A stretch of 60,124 nucleotides of DNA from Pseudobdellovibrionaceae bacterium (GCA_021731025.1 JAKFYD010000028.1:1-60124); one strand, 5' to 3'. Positions 17,450-26,164 are shown, counted from the first letter of the stretch. Notes: generated by a model not told the origin, from the letters alone. Numbers and translations are program-made.

Positions 17450-17952
17450 TCTTCCCCCAAAAGCCCAGGGGGGAGATCCATCTGGACACACTGGTTCTCA
17501 AAATCCAAATTTTTTATCCAGGGCTGTACAAAGGGAACCAGATGTTCCCCACGCTGATTTTTAATGATGAGCAAATCCTGCATCCCATTTGAAGAAAAGC
17601 CCGAAATTTTTCCCAGCACCTGGTTTTTTTCATCAACTAAAGAAAAATTTAAAATCTCTGAAAGAAAAATCGTCTCCCCTTGTTTAGAAACTAAAAGATC
17701 TTCTGCAACTAAGAAATGATGACCAATTAATTTTTCCGCATGAGTGCGATCTTGAATGTCAGGTGAAGATATTATGATACCCTTTTTATGAGGCTTAATT
17801 TTTTTGACTTTGAATTCTTGAGTTTGTCCAAGACCATCCTTCAACTGAAAGACTTCCAGATCTTCGGACCATGATATATCCCCAGAAAAAATTAAAACAA
17901 AGAGTTCTCCGCGAAGCCCGTGTGCATCTTTAACTTTTCCCACTAACTTCAT
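17446..17952 (-). CDS. rimM: Ribosome maturation factor RimM
   Basis: A 30S assembly factor of 168 aa. The N-terminal RimM beta-barrel begins KLVGKVKDAHGLRGELFVLIFSGD, with the conserved HGLRGE motif. A PRC-barrel-like C-terminal half follows (FSLVDEKNQVLGKISGFSSNGMQDLLIIK, then HLVPFVQPWIKNLDFENQCVQMDLPPGLL). The ending MDLPPGLL is highly typical. It starts at the ATG at 17952 and overlaps trmD by four bases. It is the first gene after the strong hairpin at 18004-18038. Confidence 0.95.
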   Translation of the reverse strand: MKLVGKVKDAHGLRGELFVLIFSGDISWSEDLEVFQLKDGLGQTQEFKVKKIKPHKKGIIISSPDIQDRTHAEKLIGHHFLVAEDLLVSKQGETIFLSEILNFSLVDEKNQVLGKISGFSSNGMQDLLIIKNQRGEHLVPFVQPWIKNLDFENQCVQMDLPPGLLGEE

Positions 17953-18003
17953 AAAACTTTACCTTTTTCGAGACCGTTCATTCTTTTTACTGCAATTCGT
18001 GAA

Positions 18004-18038
18004 TAAAAAAAAGGCCGCTTCAATGGCGGCCTTTTTTC
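18004..18038. terminator. Strong bidirectional-looking terminator between the KH gene and rimM
   Basis: AAGGCCGC (18011-18018) pairs perfectly with GCGGCCTT (18026-18033) across a seven-base loop. It is flanked by an A-run on the left and a T-run on the right, so each strand shows a stem followed by Ts. It splits the ffh-rpsP-KH genes from rimM-trmD-rplS, so rimM needs its own promoter or readthrough. Confidence 0.85.
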
Positions 18039-18071
18039 ATCAAGGATCTCAGTAAATTTTACCTGAATTTG

Positions 18072-18311
18072 CTATTCGACGATATCAAGATGGTAGCGTT
18101 TATTGAGTTTAGTTCCAGCGGCGCGAATAATTGTTCTCATAGCTGCAGCCGTTTTACCTTGTTTACCAATCACCTTGCCGAGGTCATCTTTGTCTACTTT
18201 CAAGGCCAAAAGTGTAGTTTGTTGTCCTGGAATCTCGTCAACTTCAACATTGTCTGGCTTATCCACAAGGGCTTTGGCCATATACTCGACGAGTTCTTTT
18301 AAACTATCCAT
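18072..18311 (-). CDS. khpA: KH-domain RNA-binding protein (KhpA type)
   Basis: A 79-aa single-KH protein of the KhpA/YlqC family, which binds RNA, usually with KhpB. The KH core is LKVDKDDLGKVIGKQGKTAAAMRTIIRAAG, with the GKQG loop at residues 49-52. An open frame extends 21 codons upstream, but AGGGG precedes the ATG at 18311 (MDSLKELVEYMAKALVD), which matches the family start. It follows rpsP, as in many bacteria, and is closed by the strong terminator at 18004. Confidence 0.92.
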   Translation of the reverse strand: MDSLKELVEYMAKALVDKPDNVEVDEIPGQQTTLLALKVDKDDLGKVIGKQGKTAAAMRTIIRAAGTKLNKRYHLDIVE

Positions 18312-18384
18312 TTTATTCCCCTGTTTACTGTTAATAAACAAACCCTCATTGATTTTCGCAAACGAGCTGCGCAAAAAACAAGGA

Positions 18385-18633
18385 CTATTTAGCTTGTTGA
18401 GCCAATTTCACGACGTGTTTTACACGAATCGTAGGTTGAGCACCTTTTTTAACCCAGCTTTCATACTTGGCTAAATCGATTTCAACTTTTTTCTCGGCAC
18501 CGCGAGGTGTTGGGATGTAAGTTCCCAAAATTTCTAAATATTTTCCTGTTACGAAACGTTTAGAGTCAGCAACAGTGATTCTATAGCGAGCATCGTGTTT
18601 TTTACCATTTCGAGATAAACGAATAACAACCAT
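18385..18633 (-). CDS. rpsP: 30S ribosomal protein S16
   Basis: Small-subunit assembly protein of 82 aa. The standard N-terminus is MVVIRLSRNGKKHDARYRITVADS, followed by YLEILGTYIPTPRG, VEIDLAKYESWVKKGAQPT and a basic end. A TTG two codons upstream is in frame, but AGAGGA is placed correctly for the ATG at 18633. It lies between ffh and khpA, the classical gene order. Confidence 0.97.
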   Translation of the reverse strand: MVVIRLSRNGKKHDARYRITVADSKRFVTGKYLEILGTYIPTPRGAEKKVEIDLAKYESWVKKGAQPTIRVKHVVKLAQQAK

Positions 18634-18693
18634 TTTCAATCCTCTTTCAAATGAAGTTCAAAGGTTTAACGGCTTTGGAAAAAAAATTCAAGT

Positions 18694-20025
18694 TCAAAAT
18701 GGAAACTTCATTCCACCACGACCTAGTCCCATTTTCATCATTCCTGACATGAACTTTTGAGTCTCCTCGAACTGTTTAACGAGTTTATTGATATCTTGCA
18801 CCTGAGTGCCACTTCCCAGAGCAATTCTTTGGCGCCGGCTAGCATTAAGAATTTTATGATTTCGGCGCTCTTGCGCCGTCATTGAGCGAATTATAGCTTC
18901 TATTTTTTTAATTTCCTGATCCGGAGGAGCCAAGTTCTTCATTTTCTTACTGAGCTCGCCCATTCCCGGTAAAAATTTCATAATACTTTCAAAGCCTCCC
19001 ATCTTTTTAAGTTGCTGGATTTGGCTCAGAAAATCCTCGAGAGTGAATTCGTTCTTCATCATCTTGCGGGCAGACTCTTTAGCTTCTTTTTCGTCAATGA
19101 CCTCTTGGGCTTTTTCAACCAAGGTGATCACGTCGCCCATATCTAGAATTCGTCCCGCCAAACGATCAGGATGAAAAACTTCGAGCTTGTCGACTTTTTC
19201 TCCCATCCCTAGGAATTTAATAGGGATTCCTGTAACTTCACGAATGCTTAAGGCCGCTCCACCCCTGGCATCACCATCGACCTTAGTTAAAACCAAGCCC
19301 GTTAAACCTAATTTTTGCTGAAAGCCCTCAGCGACATTCACTGACTGTTGTCCCAACATGGCATCAGCGACGAGCAAAACTTCTTGAGGCTGCCAGATCG
19401 ATTTCAACCTCTGCAGTTCGCCCATCAAGTCTTCATCGATCTGTAAGCGACCGGCTGTATCAACAATGACGACGTCGATCATGTTTTCTTTAGCCCAAGC
19501 CTTAGCCTGAGTAAGAATCTCTTCAGGTTTCTGCCCAGCAGCTGTTGGATAAGTTGGAAAGTTATTTTGCTTCCCTAAGGTCTGCAGTTGATCGACCGCT
19601 GCTGGTCGATAGATATCCGCAGGAACAAGCCCGGGCTTCTTGCCCAGTTTTTGACGAATGTACAAAGCTAATTTTGCTGCAGAGGTTGTTTTCCCCGCCC
19701 CTTGCAAGCCCACCAAAAAAATCACTGATGGATTTTCTCGGCAATTCAGATCGACGGCTCCACCACCTAAAGTTTGTACAAGTTCATCGTGCACAATCTT
19801 AGTGAACATCTGGCCCGGATTGACGTTCTTCAAAACTTCGGTACCGAGGGCTTTAACTTTAACTCTTTCGATAAAATTTTTGACGACTTTGAAGTTAACG
19901 TCGGCTTCTAAAAGGCTGCGACGAATTTCTTTTAAGGTGTCATCAATGTTGGATTCACTGATCTTATTTTGACCCTTAATTTTTTTTAGACTACCTAAAA
20001 TTTGTTCCGATAAATTTTCAAACAT
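18694..20025 (-). CDS. ffh: Signal recognition particle protein Ffh
   Basis: SRP GTPase that targets nascent membrane proteins to FtsY and SecYEG. It is 443 aa, with the N-terminal helical bundle (residues 1-95), the NG GTPase P-loop GLQGAGKT at 106-113, DTAGRLQIDEDLM, TKVDGDARGGAALSI, and the C-terminal M domain with its methionine-rich helices (MKKMGGFESIMKFLPGM, MSGMMKMGLGRGGMKF). It starts six bases after the stop of the ABC permease gene, so it is probably co-transcribed with prfC and the transporter. Confidence 0.97.
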   Translation of the reverse strand: MFENLSEQILGSLKKIKGQNKISESNIDDTLKEIRRSLLEADVNFKVVKNFIERVKVKALGTEVLKNVNPGQMFTKIVHDELVQTLGGGAVDLNCRENPSVIFLVGLQGAGKTTSAAKLALYIRQKLGKKPGLVPADIYRPAAVDQLQTLGKQNNFPTYPTAAGQKPEEILTQAKAWAKENMIDVVIVDTAGRLQIDEDLMGELQRLKSIWQPQEVLLVADAMLGQQSVNVAEGFQQKLGLTGLVLTKVDGDARGGAALSIREVTGIPIKFLGMGEKVDKLEVFHPDRLAGRILDMGDVITLVEKAQEVIDEKEAKESARKMMKNEFTLEDFLSQIQQLKKMGGFESIMKFLPGMGELSKKMKNLAPPDQEIKKIEAIIRSMTAQERRNHKILNASRRQRIALGSGTQVQDINKLVKQFEETQKFMSGMMKMGLGRGGMKFPF

Positions 20026-20031
20026 AAAAGA

Positions 20032-20805
20032 TTACCACCGTTGAAATGAGCCTCTTTTAAGACTCCATAAAGCAAGAATATAAAAAACCACAAAACCAAT
20101 TAATGAAACCATCATGGCACGCATGATTTCAACGTCACTGACGCCGACCACACCATAGCGCAAACCATTGATCAGGTAGAGCAATGGATTCCACTCACTA
20201 ACTCTTTGCCAAAAGGGATGCAGACTTTTTATCGAAATGAAAACACCGCCCAAATAAGTTAAGGGTAAAAGAATGAATGCGCTGAAGGCCGAAAGCTGAT
20301 CAAAAGTTTTCGCCCAGAAGGCAATGCAAATCCCCATCAGAGCAAAAATAAAGCCGCCAACAATAACAAAATAAAAAAGAATCCATGGATGAGCGACGCC
20401 TAAAAAATTTCCCTGAATGTAGGAATAAAATCCGGTCCCAACAATGTAAGTCACCAGACCCACCACGCTACCGCGAATTAAAGCTCCAATCATCAGGGCC
20501 CAAATAAACTGGTGATTGGTTATAGGAGCTACGCGAATGTCTTCAAGATCCCCAGAAAACTTAGAGGTCACGATGGATGATGAAGTGTTTTGAAAAGCGT
20601 TGTTCATGAGACTCATCATGACGAGACCGGGAATTAAAAACGCGAGGTAGGGTAAGCCATGGGGATCATTAACTTGTGACCCAAGAGAAACACCAAAGAC
20701 GAGAAGGTAAAGGAAAGATGTTACAAAAGGAGAAACAACCGTTTGCACCATGACCTTCATAAAACGCTTAATTTCTCGACGCAGCAGAGTGAGGAAAATA
20801 ATCAT
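20032..20805 (-). CDS. ABC-2 type transporter permease (YadH-like)
   Basis: A 257-aa inner-membrane permease with six hydrophobic segments in ABC2_membrane arrangement. An N-terminal amphipathic LLRREIKRFMK is followed by VVSPFVTSFLYLLVFGVSLGS, PYLAFLIPGLVMMSLMNNAFQNTSSS, a coupling region FSGDLEDIRVAPI, and a C-terminal helix ending LWSLKRGSF. It resembles YadH, which pairs with YadG. The ATPase partner is the next upstream gene. The exported substrate is unknown. Confidence 0.88.
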   Translation of the reverse strand: MIIFLTLLRREIKRFMKVMVQTVVSPFVTSFLYLLVFGVSLGSQVNDPHGLPYLAFLIPGLVMMSLMNNAFQNTSSSIVTSKFSGDLEDIRVAPITNHQFIWALMIGALIRGSVVGLVTYIVGTGFYSYIQGNFLGVAHPWILFYFVIVGGFIFALMGICIAFWAKTFDQLSAFSAFILLPLTYLGGVFISIKSLHPFWQRVSEWNPLLYLINGLRYGVVGVSDVEIMRAMMVSLIGFVVFYILALWSLKRGSFQRW

Positions 20806-20918
20806 GAGTTCTTTTAAATCGAAGGTGCCTGGAAATCAAGGAGCCTTGCCTAAAATTCGAAGCTGTAATGAAGGCCAATGAGACCTCGTGAGAATTCTTG
20901 CATTCTCCATTTCGCACG

Positions 20919-21821
20919 TTACTTATTATTCAATACGGCGACGAAGGCCTCTTCCAGAGTGCCTTCGACGATGCGCACGTCATCGATCTCTTGGGATCCC
21001 ACCTTCAGCTCGCTCAACAAATCTCCTAGGCCTTTTTCCATGGGTACACGGAAGGTAAAGTTGTTAGCCTCGGAGTGTTGGAGATAGGGTGAAACGAAAG
21101 TGCGCGGATTTTTCAGCTGCAAGACTACTTTTTTCTGTGTGAATTTTTGAATCACTTCTTGAGTGGGCTCAACACATTCTAATCGGCCGTAATTGATAAT
21201 TCCTACGCGTTGGCAAAGCTGCTCGGCCTCTTCGAGGTAATGTGTCGTTAATAAAATTGATAGACCTTCGCGCTGAAGCTCTAAGACAAACTTCCAAAGA
21301 GTTTCGCGCAAGGTGATGTCGACTCCGGCTGTGGGCTCATCCAGCAAGAGCAACTTAGGATTATGAACCAAAGCTTTACCAATCATCAACCGTCGTTTCA
21401 TACCGCCCGAAAGCTGTTTTACTTTTTTCTGCCGGTGCTCGTAGAGTCCCAACTTTTCCAAAAGGTAATGGATACGTTCTTTATTTTTAGCGATGCCATA
21501 ATAGCCCGATTGAAATTCTAGAATTTCTTCAACACTGAAGAACCCCGAGTTAATGACTTCTTGATGAACAACACCGATTTGGCGTTTGGTTGTCATTGGA
21601 TCTTCAGTCACATCCGTTTCAAAAATAAGCGCACGACCCGACGTGGGCCGCTCGAGTGTCGTCAAAATCGAAATGATTGAAGTCTTTCCTGCTCCGTTAG
21701 GACCGAGGAGACCAAATATTTCTCCTGGCTTAACCTCAAAACTAACGCCATTAACGGCCTCAACAGTTCCATAAGACTTTTTTAAATTTTCGATTCGCAA
21801 AGGCATCGCTACTTGATTCAT
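20919..21821 (-). CDS. ABC transporter ATP-binding protein (YadG-like)
   Basis: ATPase subunit of about 300 aa driving the adjacent permease. Walker A GPNGAGKT is at residues 40-47, the signature is LSGGMKRRLMIGKAL, Walker B is LLLLDEPTAG, and the switch histidine is in LTTHYLEEAE. The C-terminal 90 residues are a regulatory domain as in YadG. Frame upstream of 21821 overlaps prfC; AGGA five bases before the ATG at 21821 (MNQVAMPLRIENLKKSYG) selects the start, seven bases after the prfC stop. A gap of 113 bases separates it from the permease. Confidence 0.9.
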   Translation of the reverse strand: MNQVAMPLRIENLKKSYGTVEAVNGVSFEVKPGEIFGLLGPNGAGKTSIISILTTLERPTSGRALIFETDVTEDPMTTKRQIGVVHQEVINSGFFSVEEILEFQSGYYGIAKNKERIHYLLEKLGLYEHRQKKVKQLSGGMKRRLMIGKALVHNPKLLLLDEPTAGVDITLRETLWKFVLELQREGLSILLTTHYLEEAEQLCQRVGIINYGRLECVEPTQEVIQKFTQKKVVLQLKNPRTFVSPYLQHSEANNFTFRVPMEKGLGDLLSELKVGSQEIDDVRIVEGTLEEAFVAVLNNK

Positions 21822-21828
21822 GAATTTC

Positions 21829-23430
21829 CTATCTTGCTCGAGAAATTGAAGTGTGAAATTCAATGTCCGGATTTTCTCGAACGGCCCAATTCAAATCCCA
21901 TTCTTGATTCAATAAAATAACGGGTTGATCAATCATATCGCGGTAAATTGTAAAATCACCCTTCAGCTGATCCGTAGCTTTGCCTTCTTTAGTTTTGGGC
22001 CATCGAGCGACAGTGAAAGGAAGCCGTTGAAGTCGTACATCCAAATTATATTCATCTTGCAATCGGTGTAGTAAAACTTCGAATTGAAGTTCGCCGACAG
22101 CACCGATCAAAGGATCTTGCATCCCCACGTGAGGATCCATGAAAAGTTGAATCGCGCCTTCTTCAGACAGATGCTGTAAAGCTTCTTGCATTTTTGATCT
22201 CTTCATCGCATCGCCAACCACAAGTTTTCCAAAAAGTTCGGGTGCAAATTTAGGAATGTCTTCGAAGCGCACCTTCCCTTGGGAAGAAACACAATCCCCG
22301 ATCGCAAAATTTCCGGTGTCATTCACACCGACAATATCACCGGCGTAAGCTTCGTCCACAGTTTCCCGATCCGCAGCCACGAATTGATTCGAATAAGCCA
22401 AGCGCAATTCTTTCTGCAGCCGCGAGTGCTGAACCTTCATTCCTCTTTCGAATTTTCCTGAACAAATCCTTAAAAAAGCTACGCGATCGCGATGACGGCG
22501 ATCCATATTGGCTTGAATCTTAAATACAAAGCCTGAAAAGTTGGCATCTAGGGGATCCATCTCAGGTCCCGCCTGAGTTTTCCGGGCCTGCGGAGCCGGA
22601 GCAAAGCGAGTAAAAAAATCCAGGAATGTATTCACACCAAAATTTTGTTTAGCGGAACCAAAAGTGACCGGAGAAATCTCGCCCGAAAGAAAGGCCTTTT
22701 CATCAAAGGGAGGTAAAGCGCCTTCAATCAGCTCGAGCTCCCCTTGAACCTGCTCTGCACTTTCACGATCGAGATATTCGAAGAGAATGGGATCATCGGG
22801 GCCTTTAAAAGGAAAAATTCTCACTTCATCGCCTTCTCGTCGTTGATCATAAATCATCACCTCTTGAGTGATGCGATTGTAGATACCGCGAAAGCGTTGA
22901 CCAATTCCTAAGGGCCAGGTCACAGGATAACACTGCATGCCCAAAGTTTTTTCAACCTCATCGATCAAAGCCAAAGGATCTTTTCCTTCGCGGTCCAATT
23001 TATTCACAAAAGTAAAAATGGGAACGTGTCTCATTCGACAAACTTCATAAAGTTTTTTCGTTCGCTCTTCCACTCCCTTGGCCACGTCAATCAGCATGCA
23101 AGCGGAATCGACGGCCATAAGCACGCGATAAGTGTCTTCCGAAAAGTCTTTATGTCCTGGAGTATCCAACAAGTTAATGCGCAGATCTTTGTAATCGAAA
23201 GTCATGACAGAAGAGGTGATCGAAATTCCTTTTTGTCGTTCCAACTCCATCCAGTCTGAGGTAACCGCCTTGCTCCCCGACTTGCCTTTAACCTCACCGG
23301 TTTCGTGAATAACTCCACCGTGATAGAGCAATTTTTCGGTTAAAGTGGTTTTACCGGCATCGGGATGCGAGATAATGGCAAAGGTTCTTCGCCTTAAGAT
23401 TTCTTTTTGTGCAGGAGCAGCTATTTTCAT
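21829..23430 (-). CDS. prfC: Peptide chain release factor 3
   Basis: A GTPase of 533 aa that recycles RF1/RF2 from the ribosome after termination. The G1 motif is SHPDAGKT (residues 21-28), followed by the switch GISITSSVMTF, G3 DTPGHKDFSEDTYR, G4 NKLDREG, and RF3-specific regions such as PVTWPLGIGQRFRGIYNR and FMDPHVGMQDPLIGAVGELQFEVL. The length is normal. It has its own 126-base divergent spacer with trhO and appears to head the prfC-transporter-ffh-rpsP-khpA transcription unit. No clear Shine-Dalgarno precedes the ATG at 23430. Confidence 0.96.
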   Translation of the reverse strand: MKIAAPAQKEILRRRTFAIISHPDAGKTTLTEKLLYHGGVIHETGEVKGKSGSKAVTSDWMELERQKGISITSSVMTFDYKDLRINLLDTPGHKDFSEDTYRVLMAVDSACMLIDVAKGVEERTKKLYEVCRMRHVPIFTFVNKLDREGKDPLALIDEVEKTLGMQCYPVTWPLGIGQRFRGIYNRITQEVMIYDQRREGDEVRIFPFKGPDDPILFEYLDRESAEQVQGELELIEGALPPFDEKAFLSGEISPVTFGSAKQNFGVNTFLDFFTRFAPAPQARKTQAGPEMDPLDANFSGFVFKIQANMDRRHRDRVAFLRICSGKFERGMKVQHSRLQKELRLAYSNQFVAADRETVDEAYAGDIVGVNDTGNFAIGDCVSSQGKVRFEDIPKFAPELFGKLVVGDAMKRSKMQEALQHLSEEGAIQLFMDPHVGMQDPLIGAVGELQFEVLLHRLQDEYNLDVRLQRLPFTVARWPKTKEGKATDQLKGDFTIYRDMIDQPVILLNQEWDLNWAVRENPDIEFHTSISRAR

Positions 23431-23556
23431 GAACTATTATGTATCTTTAGCGATCAAGCCCAGCAAGTGAATTTTTGCTCAAGTTGACCTCGATCTTATT
23501 TTGTATTATCACCACGCAGTCCGCAGTGTTTGTAGCATTGAGAGGACGGAGGAATA

Positions 23557-24492
23557 ATGACTTTTCACATCACCGCTTTTTATCGCTTTTCAAAAATTTC
23601 CGACGATTTGGATGTTCTCAAAAGTAAGATCACCGCGAAGGCTCAAGAACTGGACACCACTGGCCTTATGGTTCTTGGAGCTGAAGGAATCAATTCCACT
23701 ATTTCGGCTTCATCAGCTGAAACTCTGGCTGATTTTAAAAAATTCATTCAAGAGCTTTTAGGTATTGAAATTACAAATTTCAAGGATTCGTATGCCAACA
23801 AAAAACCATTTCGAAAATTCGTCGTTAAAGTTCGTGAGGAAATTGTTACTCTAGGGACGCCAGAACTAGTTCCCAACATGACAGAAAACAATCATCATCT
23901 TAGTCCCGCCGAGTGGAACGAAGTCATGAAAAACGAAAAAGATTATGTCATCATCGACACTCGAAATTGGTATGAATACAACATTGGCAGCTTCAAAGGT
24001 GCGATAAATCCTAACATTGATAAATTCACAGAATTTCCTAAGTATCTTGAAGAGCAAAAAGTTTCCAAAGACAAAAAGATGCTGATTTTTTGCACCGGAG
24101 GCATTCGTTGTGAAAAAGGCATCCTAGAACTTCAGCGACAAGGCTATCAAAATGTCTTTCAATTAGAAGGCGGCATCCTCAAATATTTGGAAGAATTCCC
24201 TAACGAACAATTTGAAGGCGAGTGTTTTGTTTTTGATCACCGCGTGGCCTTAGATCAAGACTTAAAACCAACAACAAAATATGGTCTTTGCCCGCATTGC
24301 GGGCAACCCGCTTCAATTTCCATCGACTGTAAACGCTGTGACACTCAAACTTTGATCTGTGGAGATTGCGAAAGACAAGAATGGAAAAACATCACCTGCT
24401 CAAAAAATTGCGCCTACCAATACCAACTCCACCCCGAAAGAAAAGCCCCACCCCAACAAATCTTCTGGAAACAACCAAAATCCCAACAGTAA
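23557..24492 (+). CDS. trhO: tRNA uridine(34) hydroxylase TrhO (rhodanese-like)
   Basis: Oxygen-dependent hydroxylase forming ho5U at the wobble position of tRNAs, formerly YceA; 311 aa. The N-terminal acylphosphatase-like domain (residues 1-95) contains GAEGINSTIS. The rhodanese domain (about 120-215) contains DTRNWYEYNIGSFKGAINPNI and the catalytic CTGGIRCEK with Cys179. A C-terminal cysteine-rich zinc-type module follows (CPHCGQPASISIDCKRCDTQT, then CGDCERQEW). GGAGG precedes the ATG. It is a single gene, followed by the structured element at 24550. Confidence 0.94.
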   Translation: MTFHITAFYRFSKISDDLDVLKSKITAKAQELDTTGLMVLGAEGINSTISASSAETLADFKKFIQELLGIEITNFKDSYANKKPFRKFVVKVREEIVTLGTPELVPNMTENNHHLSPAEWNEVMKNEKDYVIIDTRNWYEYNIGSFKGAINPNIDKFTEFPKYLEEQKVSKDKKMLIFCTGGIRCEKGILELQRQGYQNVFQLEGGILKYLEEFPNEQFEGECFVFDHRVALDQDLKPTTKYGLCPHCGQPASISIDCKRCDTQTLICGDCERQEWKNITCSKNCAYQYQLHPERKAPPQQIFWKQPKSQQ

Positions 24493-24549
24493 AAAAAACT
24501 TTTACAAAATCACATAAGATTAAGGAGAAAAACCGCACACCACTAAACT

Positions 24550-24679
24550 AAGAACGGCTCCTAATAAGCCCGCGGCCGAGGCGCGCAGGAGAGAGGCGCG
24601 GAGGCGTACGAACGTACGCCGCACAAGCCGACCGACCAAGCAACGAAGGACCCGGGTTTATTAGGAGTCGTTCGCTTAG
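24550..24679 (+). ncRNA. Putative structured RNA or mobile palindromic repeat
   Basis: About 25-base outer arms pair: CTAAG (24549-24553) with CTTAG (24675-24679), then CGGCTCCTAATAAGCCCG (24555-24572) with the complementary stretch at 24653-24670. Both mismatches in the long arm are G-U pairs if the plus strand is transcribed, but A-C mismatches on the minus strand, suggesting the plus strand is the functional RNA. Inside is an 8-bp hairpin (GGCGTACG-aa-CGTACGCC, 24603-24620) and the direct repeat GAGGCGCG at 24578 and 24593. The interior is far GC-richer than its neighbours and has no coding potential. The right arm runs into the stop codon of the gene at 24676. There is no T-run, so it is not a plain terminator. 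Type assignment is inference. Confidence 0.5.
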
Positions 24680-25371
24680 AGGATTAGTTCCATCATTAGG
24701 TAAACAACCGCCGTCAAAGCAAAACCGCTACTGACAACGCCTTTAACTGTGGCCATCGGTCCTAATTTTCCTTTGATGGCGTTAAACTCTAGTGCGCCAA
24801 CGAGGATCAAGAACGCGATATAATAGGTTGTACTGTTAGCCACGTCCATTTGTATGGGAAGATGTGCTCCTGCCAACATATAGAACAACATCGGAATCGA
24901 AAATAAAGTGTTGGTTCTTGAAGCCACCAAAGCACGAGCAGCTCGTGCTGGGACATCAGGAATAGGTTGTCCTCCGCCAGCAACCTGAGTTGCTGACTGG
25001 ATAATTACTTTTTGATGAGGCCAAATAATGAACCAAACGTTGAACCACATAAGAATCCCGAAGATCCCGCCTGTTAGAATTTTAACTCCCCAATCGCCTT
25101 GAAGAGAAAAACCAACGTAACCGGCCGTGTGCAACATCAGCAAACCTGTGACGAAGGTCCACATGGCTCCCCATCGAAACCACCATAAAGCAATCGGTAC
25201 CAACTTTTGCGTCGCTTGGGATTTGGTTGCTGCATCCGCCTGGGCCATAAAGGCACCTTGGGTAAAGTTAAAATAATAGAGATGACCAATCCATAAAAGG
25301 CCAAAAAAGACATGAAGCCATTTCAGGAAAAAATGAAGTCCCGGATAAGTGAGCAGTGCAAATTCCATCAT
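24676..25371 (-). CDS. PuuD/Urate_ox_N-like membrane protein
   Basis: A 231-aa protein with about seven hydrophobic segments. The N-terminus (FFLKWLHVFFGLLWIGHLYYFNFTQG), then LWWFRWGAMWTFVTGLLMLH and GILMWFNVWFIIWPHQKVII, resemble the membrane domain of urate hydroxylase PuuD-type proteins, with conserved His and Trp residues that could hold haem. The cytochrome c domain found in full PuuD is absent. Similar short proteins are widespread and uncharacterised, so a urate role is not implied. It stands alone, with the right arm of the 24.6 kb structured element overlapping its stop codon. Confidence 0.65.
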   Translation of the reverse strand: MMEFALLTYPGLHFFLKWLHVFFGLLWIGHLYYFNFTQGAFMAQADAATKSQATQKLVPIALWWFRWGAMWTFVTGLLMLHTAGYVGFSLQGDWGVKILTGGIFGILMWFNVWFIIWPHQKVIIQSATQVAGGGQPIPDVPARAARALVASRTNTLFSIPMLFYMLAGAHLPIQMDVANSTTYYIAFLILVGALEFNAIKGKLGPMATVKGVVSSGFALTAVVYLMMELIL

Positions 25372-25479
25372 TAACCTCGCTAAGATAAAGTAAAAGATTA
25401 ACTCTACGCTCTAAAGCTAGGCCTGAGATATTTTCTGGTCAACTCAGCAAAATTTTTCTTAGTTAATGCGTCAGGAGAT

Positions 25480-25743
25480 CTAACGGCGTTTAGAAAACTT
25501 TTTTCTTAAATCAGCTTCGATTTGTTTAAGCGTACTTTTCAAGTAAACTTGAAACAGGTTATCTGGTGAAATTTTGTACAATTGAGCAATGGCACGAAGA
25601 GAGACCACCGGAGGAGTAGAAAGTCCTCTTTCCCAGTTCGAAACAAATTGTGGAGACGAATAGCCCAACTTTTTAGAAACTTCCGCTTGTGAGAATCCTA
25701 CTTTTTCCCGCTTGTCCTTCAATAACTTACCTAAAGAGTTCAC
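25480..25743 (-). CDS. Small XRE-family helix-turn-helix regulator
   Basis: A DNA-binding protein of about 87 aa with a Cro/CI-type HTH over residues 5-60: LGKLLKDKREKVGFSQAEVSKKLGYSSPQFVSNWERGLSTPPVVSLRAIAQLYKIS. A basic helix follows (KQIEADLRKKFSKRR). An ATG lies at 25755, but GGAGG is positioned five bases before a GTG at 25743, which I prefer. It is divergent from the parvulin gene. The CTTAAG-tg-CTTAAG site at 25773-25786 lies just upstream and may be its own operator. Target genes are unknown. Confidence 0.85.
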   Translation of the reverse strand: MNSLGKLLKDKREKVGFSQAEVSKKLGYSSPQFVSNWERGLSTPPVVSLRAIAQLYKISPDNLFQVYLKSTLKQIEADLRKKFSKRR

Positions 25744-25772
25744 TGCATCCTCCATCCATCGTTGTAAAAAAA

Positions 25773-25786
25773 CTTAAGTGCTTAAG
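25773..25786. promoter_or_regulatory. Possible XRE operator (paired CTTAAG)
   Basis: Two CTTAAG hexamers separated by TG lie about 30 bases upstream of the XRE gene start, in the space shared with the parvulin gene. The symmetry and placement suggest autoregulation. This is inference. Confidence 0.3.
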
Positions 25787-25863
25787 AAGTGAAGTACAAT
25801 AAACAAAAAGATAGGTTACAATCAAATCAAAATTTTAAAAAAATGAAATCATCAGAAGGATCT

Positions 25864-26160
25864 ATGTTAAAAGCGAAAGTTATTCATCTTTTTCACATAT
25901 TGGTTCCACATCGGCACGAAGCTGATGATCTCCTTCGTCTTATAAAGGAGGGTCATAGTTTTTTCGAGCTCGCGAAAAAGTTTTCACACTGTGCTTCGGG
26001 AAAAAACTCGGGTGACTTGGGTGAAGTTAACTTTCGTTCTTTGGATGAAGACTTCCTTGAGGCTGCGGAAAGTTTAGCCATCGGTGAAATGACTTTGAAC
26101 CCCGTGCGCACCAAATTCGGCTATCATTTGATTTTAAAAATGCAGAAAAAAAAGAGTTAG
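25864..26160 (+). CDS. ppiC: Parvulin-type peptidyl-prolyl isomerase (PpiC-like)
   Basis: A small 98-aa cytoplasmic rotamase consisting of a single parvulin domain. Motifs are HLFHILVPHRHEADDLLRLIKEGHSFFELAKKFSHCASGKNSGDLGEVNFRSLDEDFLEAAESL, then VRTKFGYHLILKM. It retains the HILV and FGYHLI ends and the SGKNSGDLG loop. AAGGA three bases before the ATG at 25864 selects this start over an in-frame ATG 25 codons upstream. There is no signal peptide. It is convergent with the HD-GYP-like gene, four bases away. Confidence 0.93.
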   Translation: MLKAKVIHLFHILVPHRHEADDLLRLIKEGHSFFELAKKFSHCASGKNSGDLGEVNFRSLDEDFLEAAESLAIGEMTLNPVRTKFGYHLILKMQKKKS

Positions 26161-26164
26161 ATTT

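Noticed and set aside
23484-23509. Promoter TTGACC ... TATTAT upstream of trhO
   Set aside because: Spacing of 14 bases is too short for a sigma70 promoter; not strong enough to annotate.
24550-24679. tRNA or simple terminator
   Set aside because: No cloverleaf, anticodon arm or CCA end can be drawn, and no T-run follows the stem.
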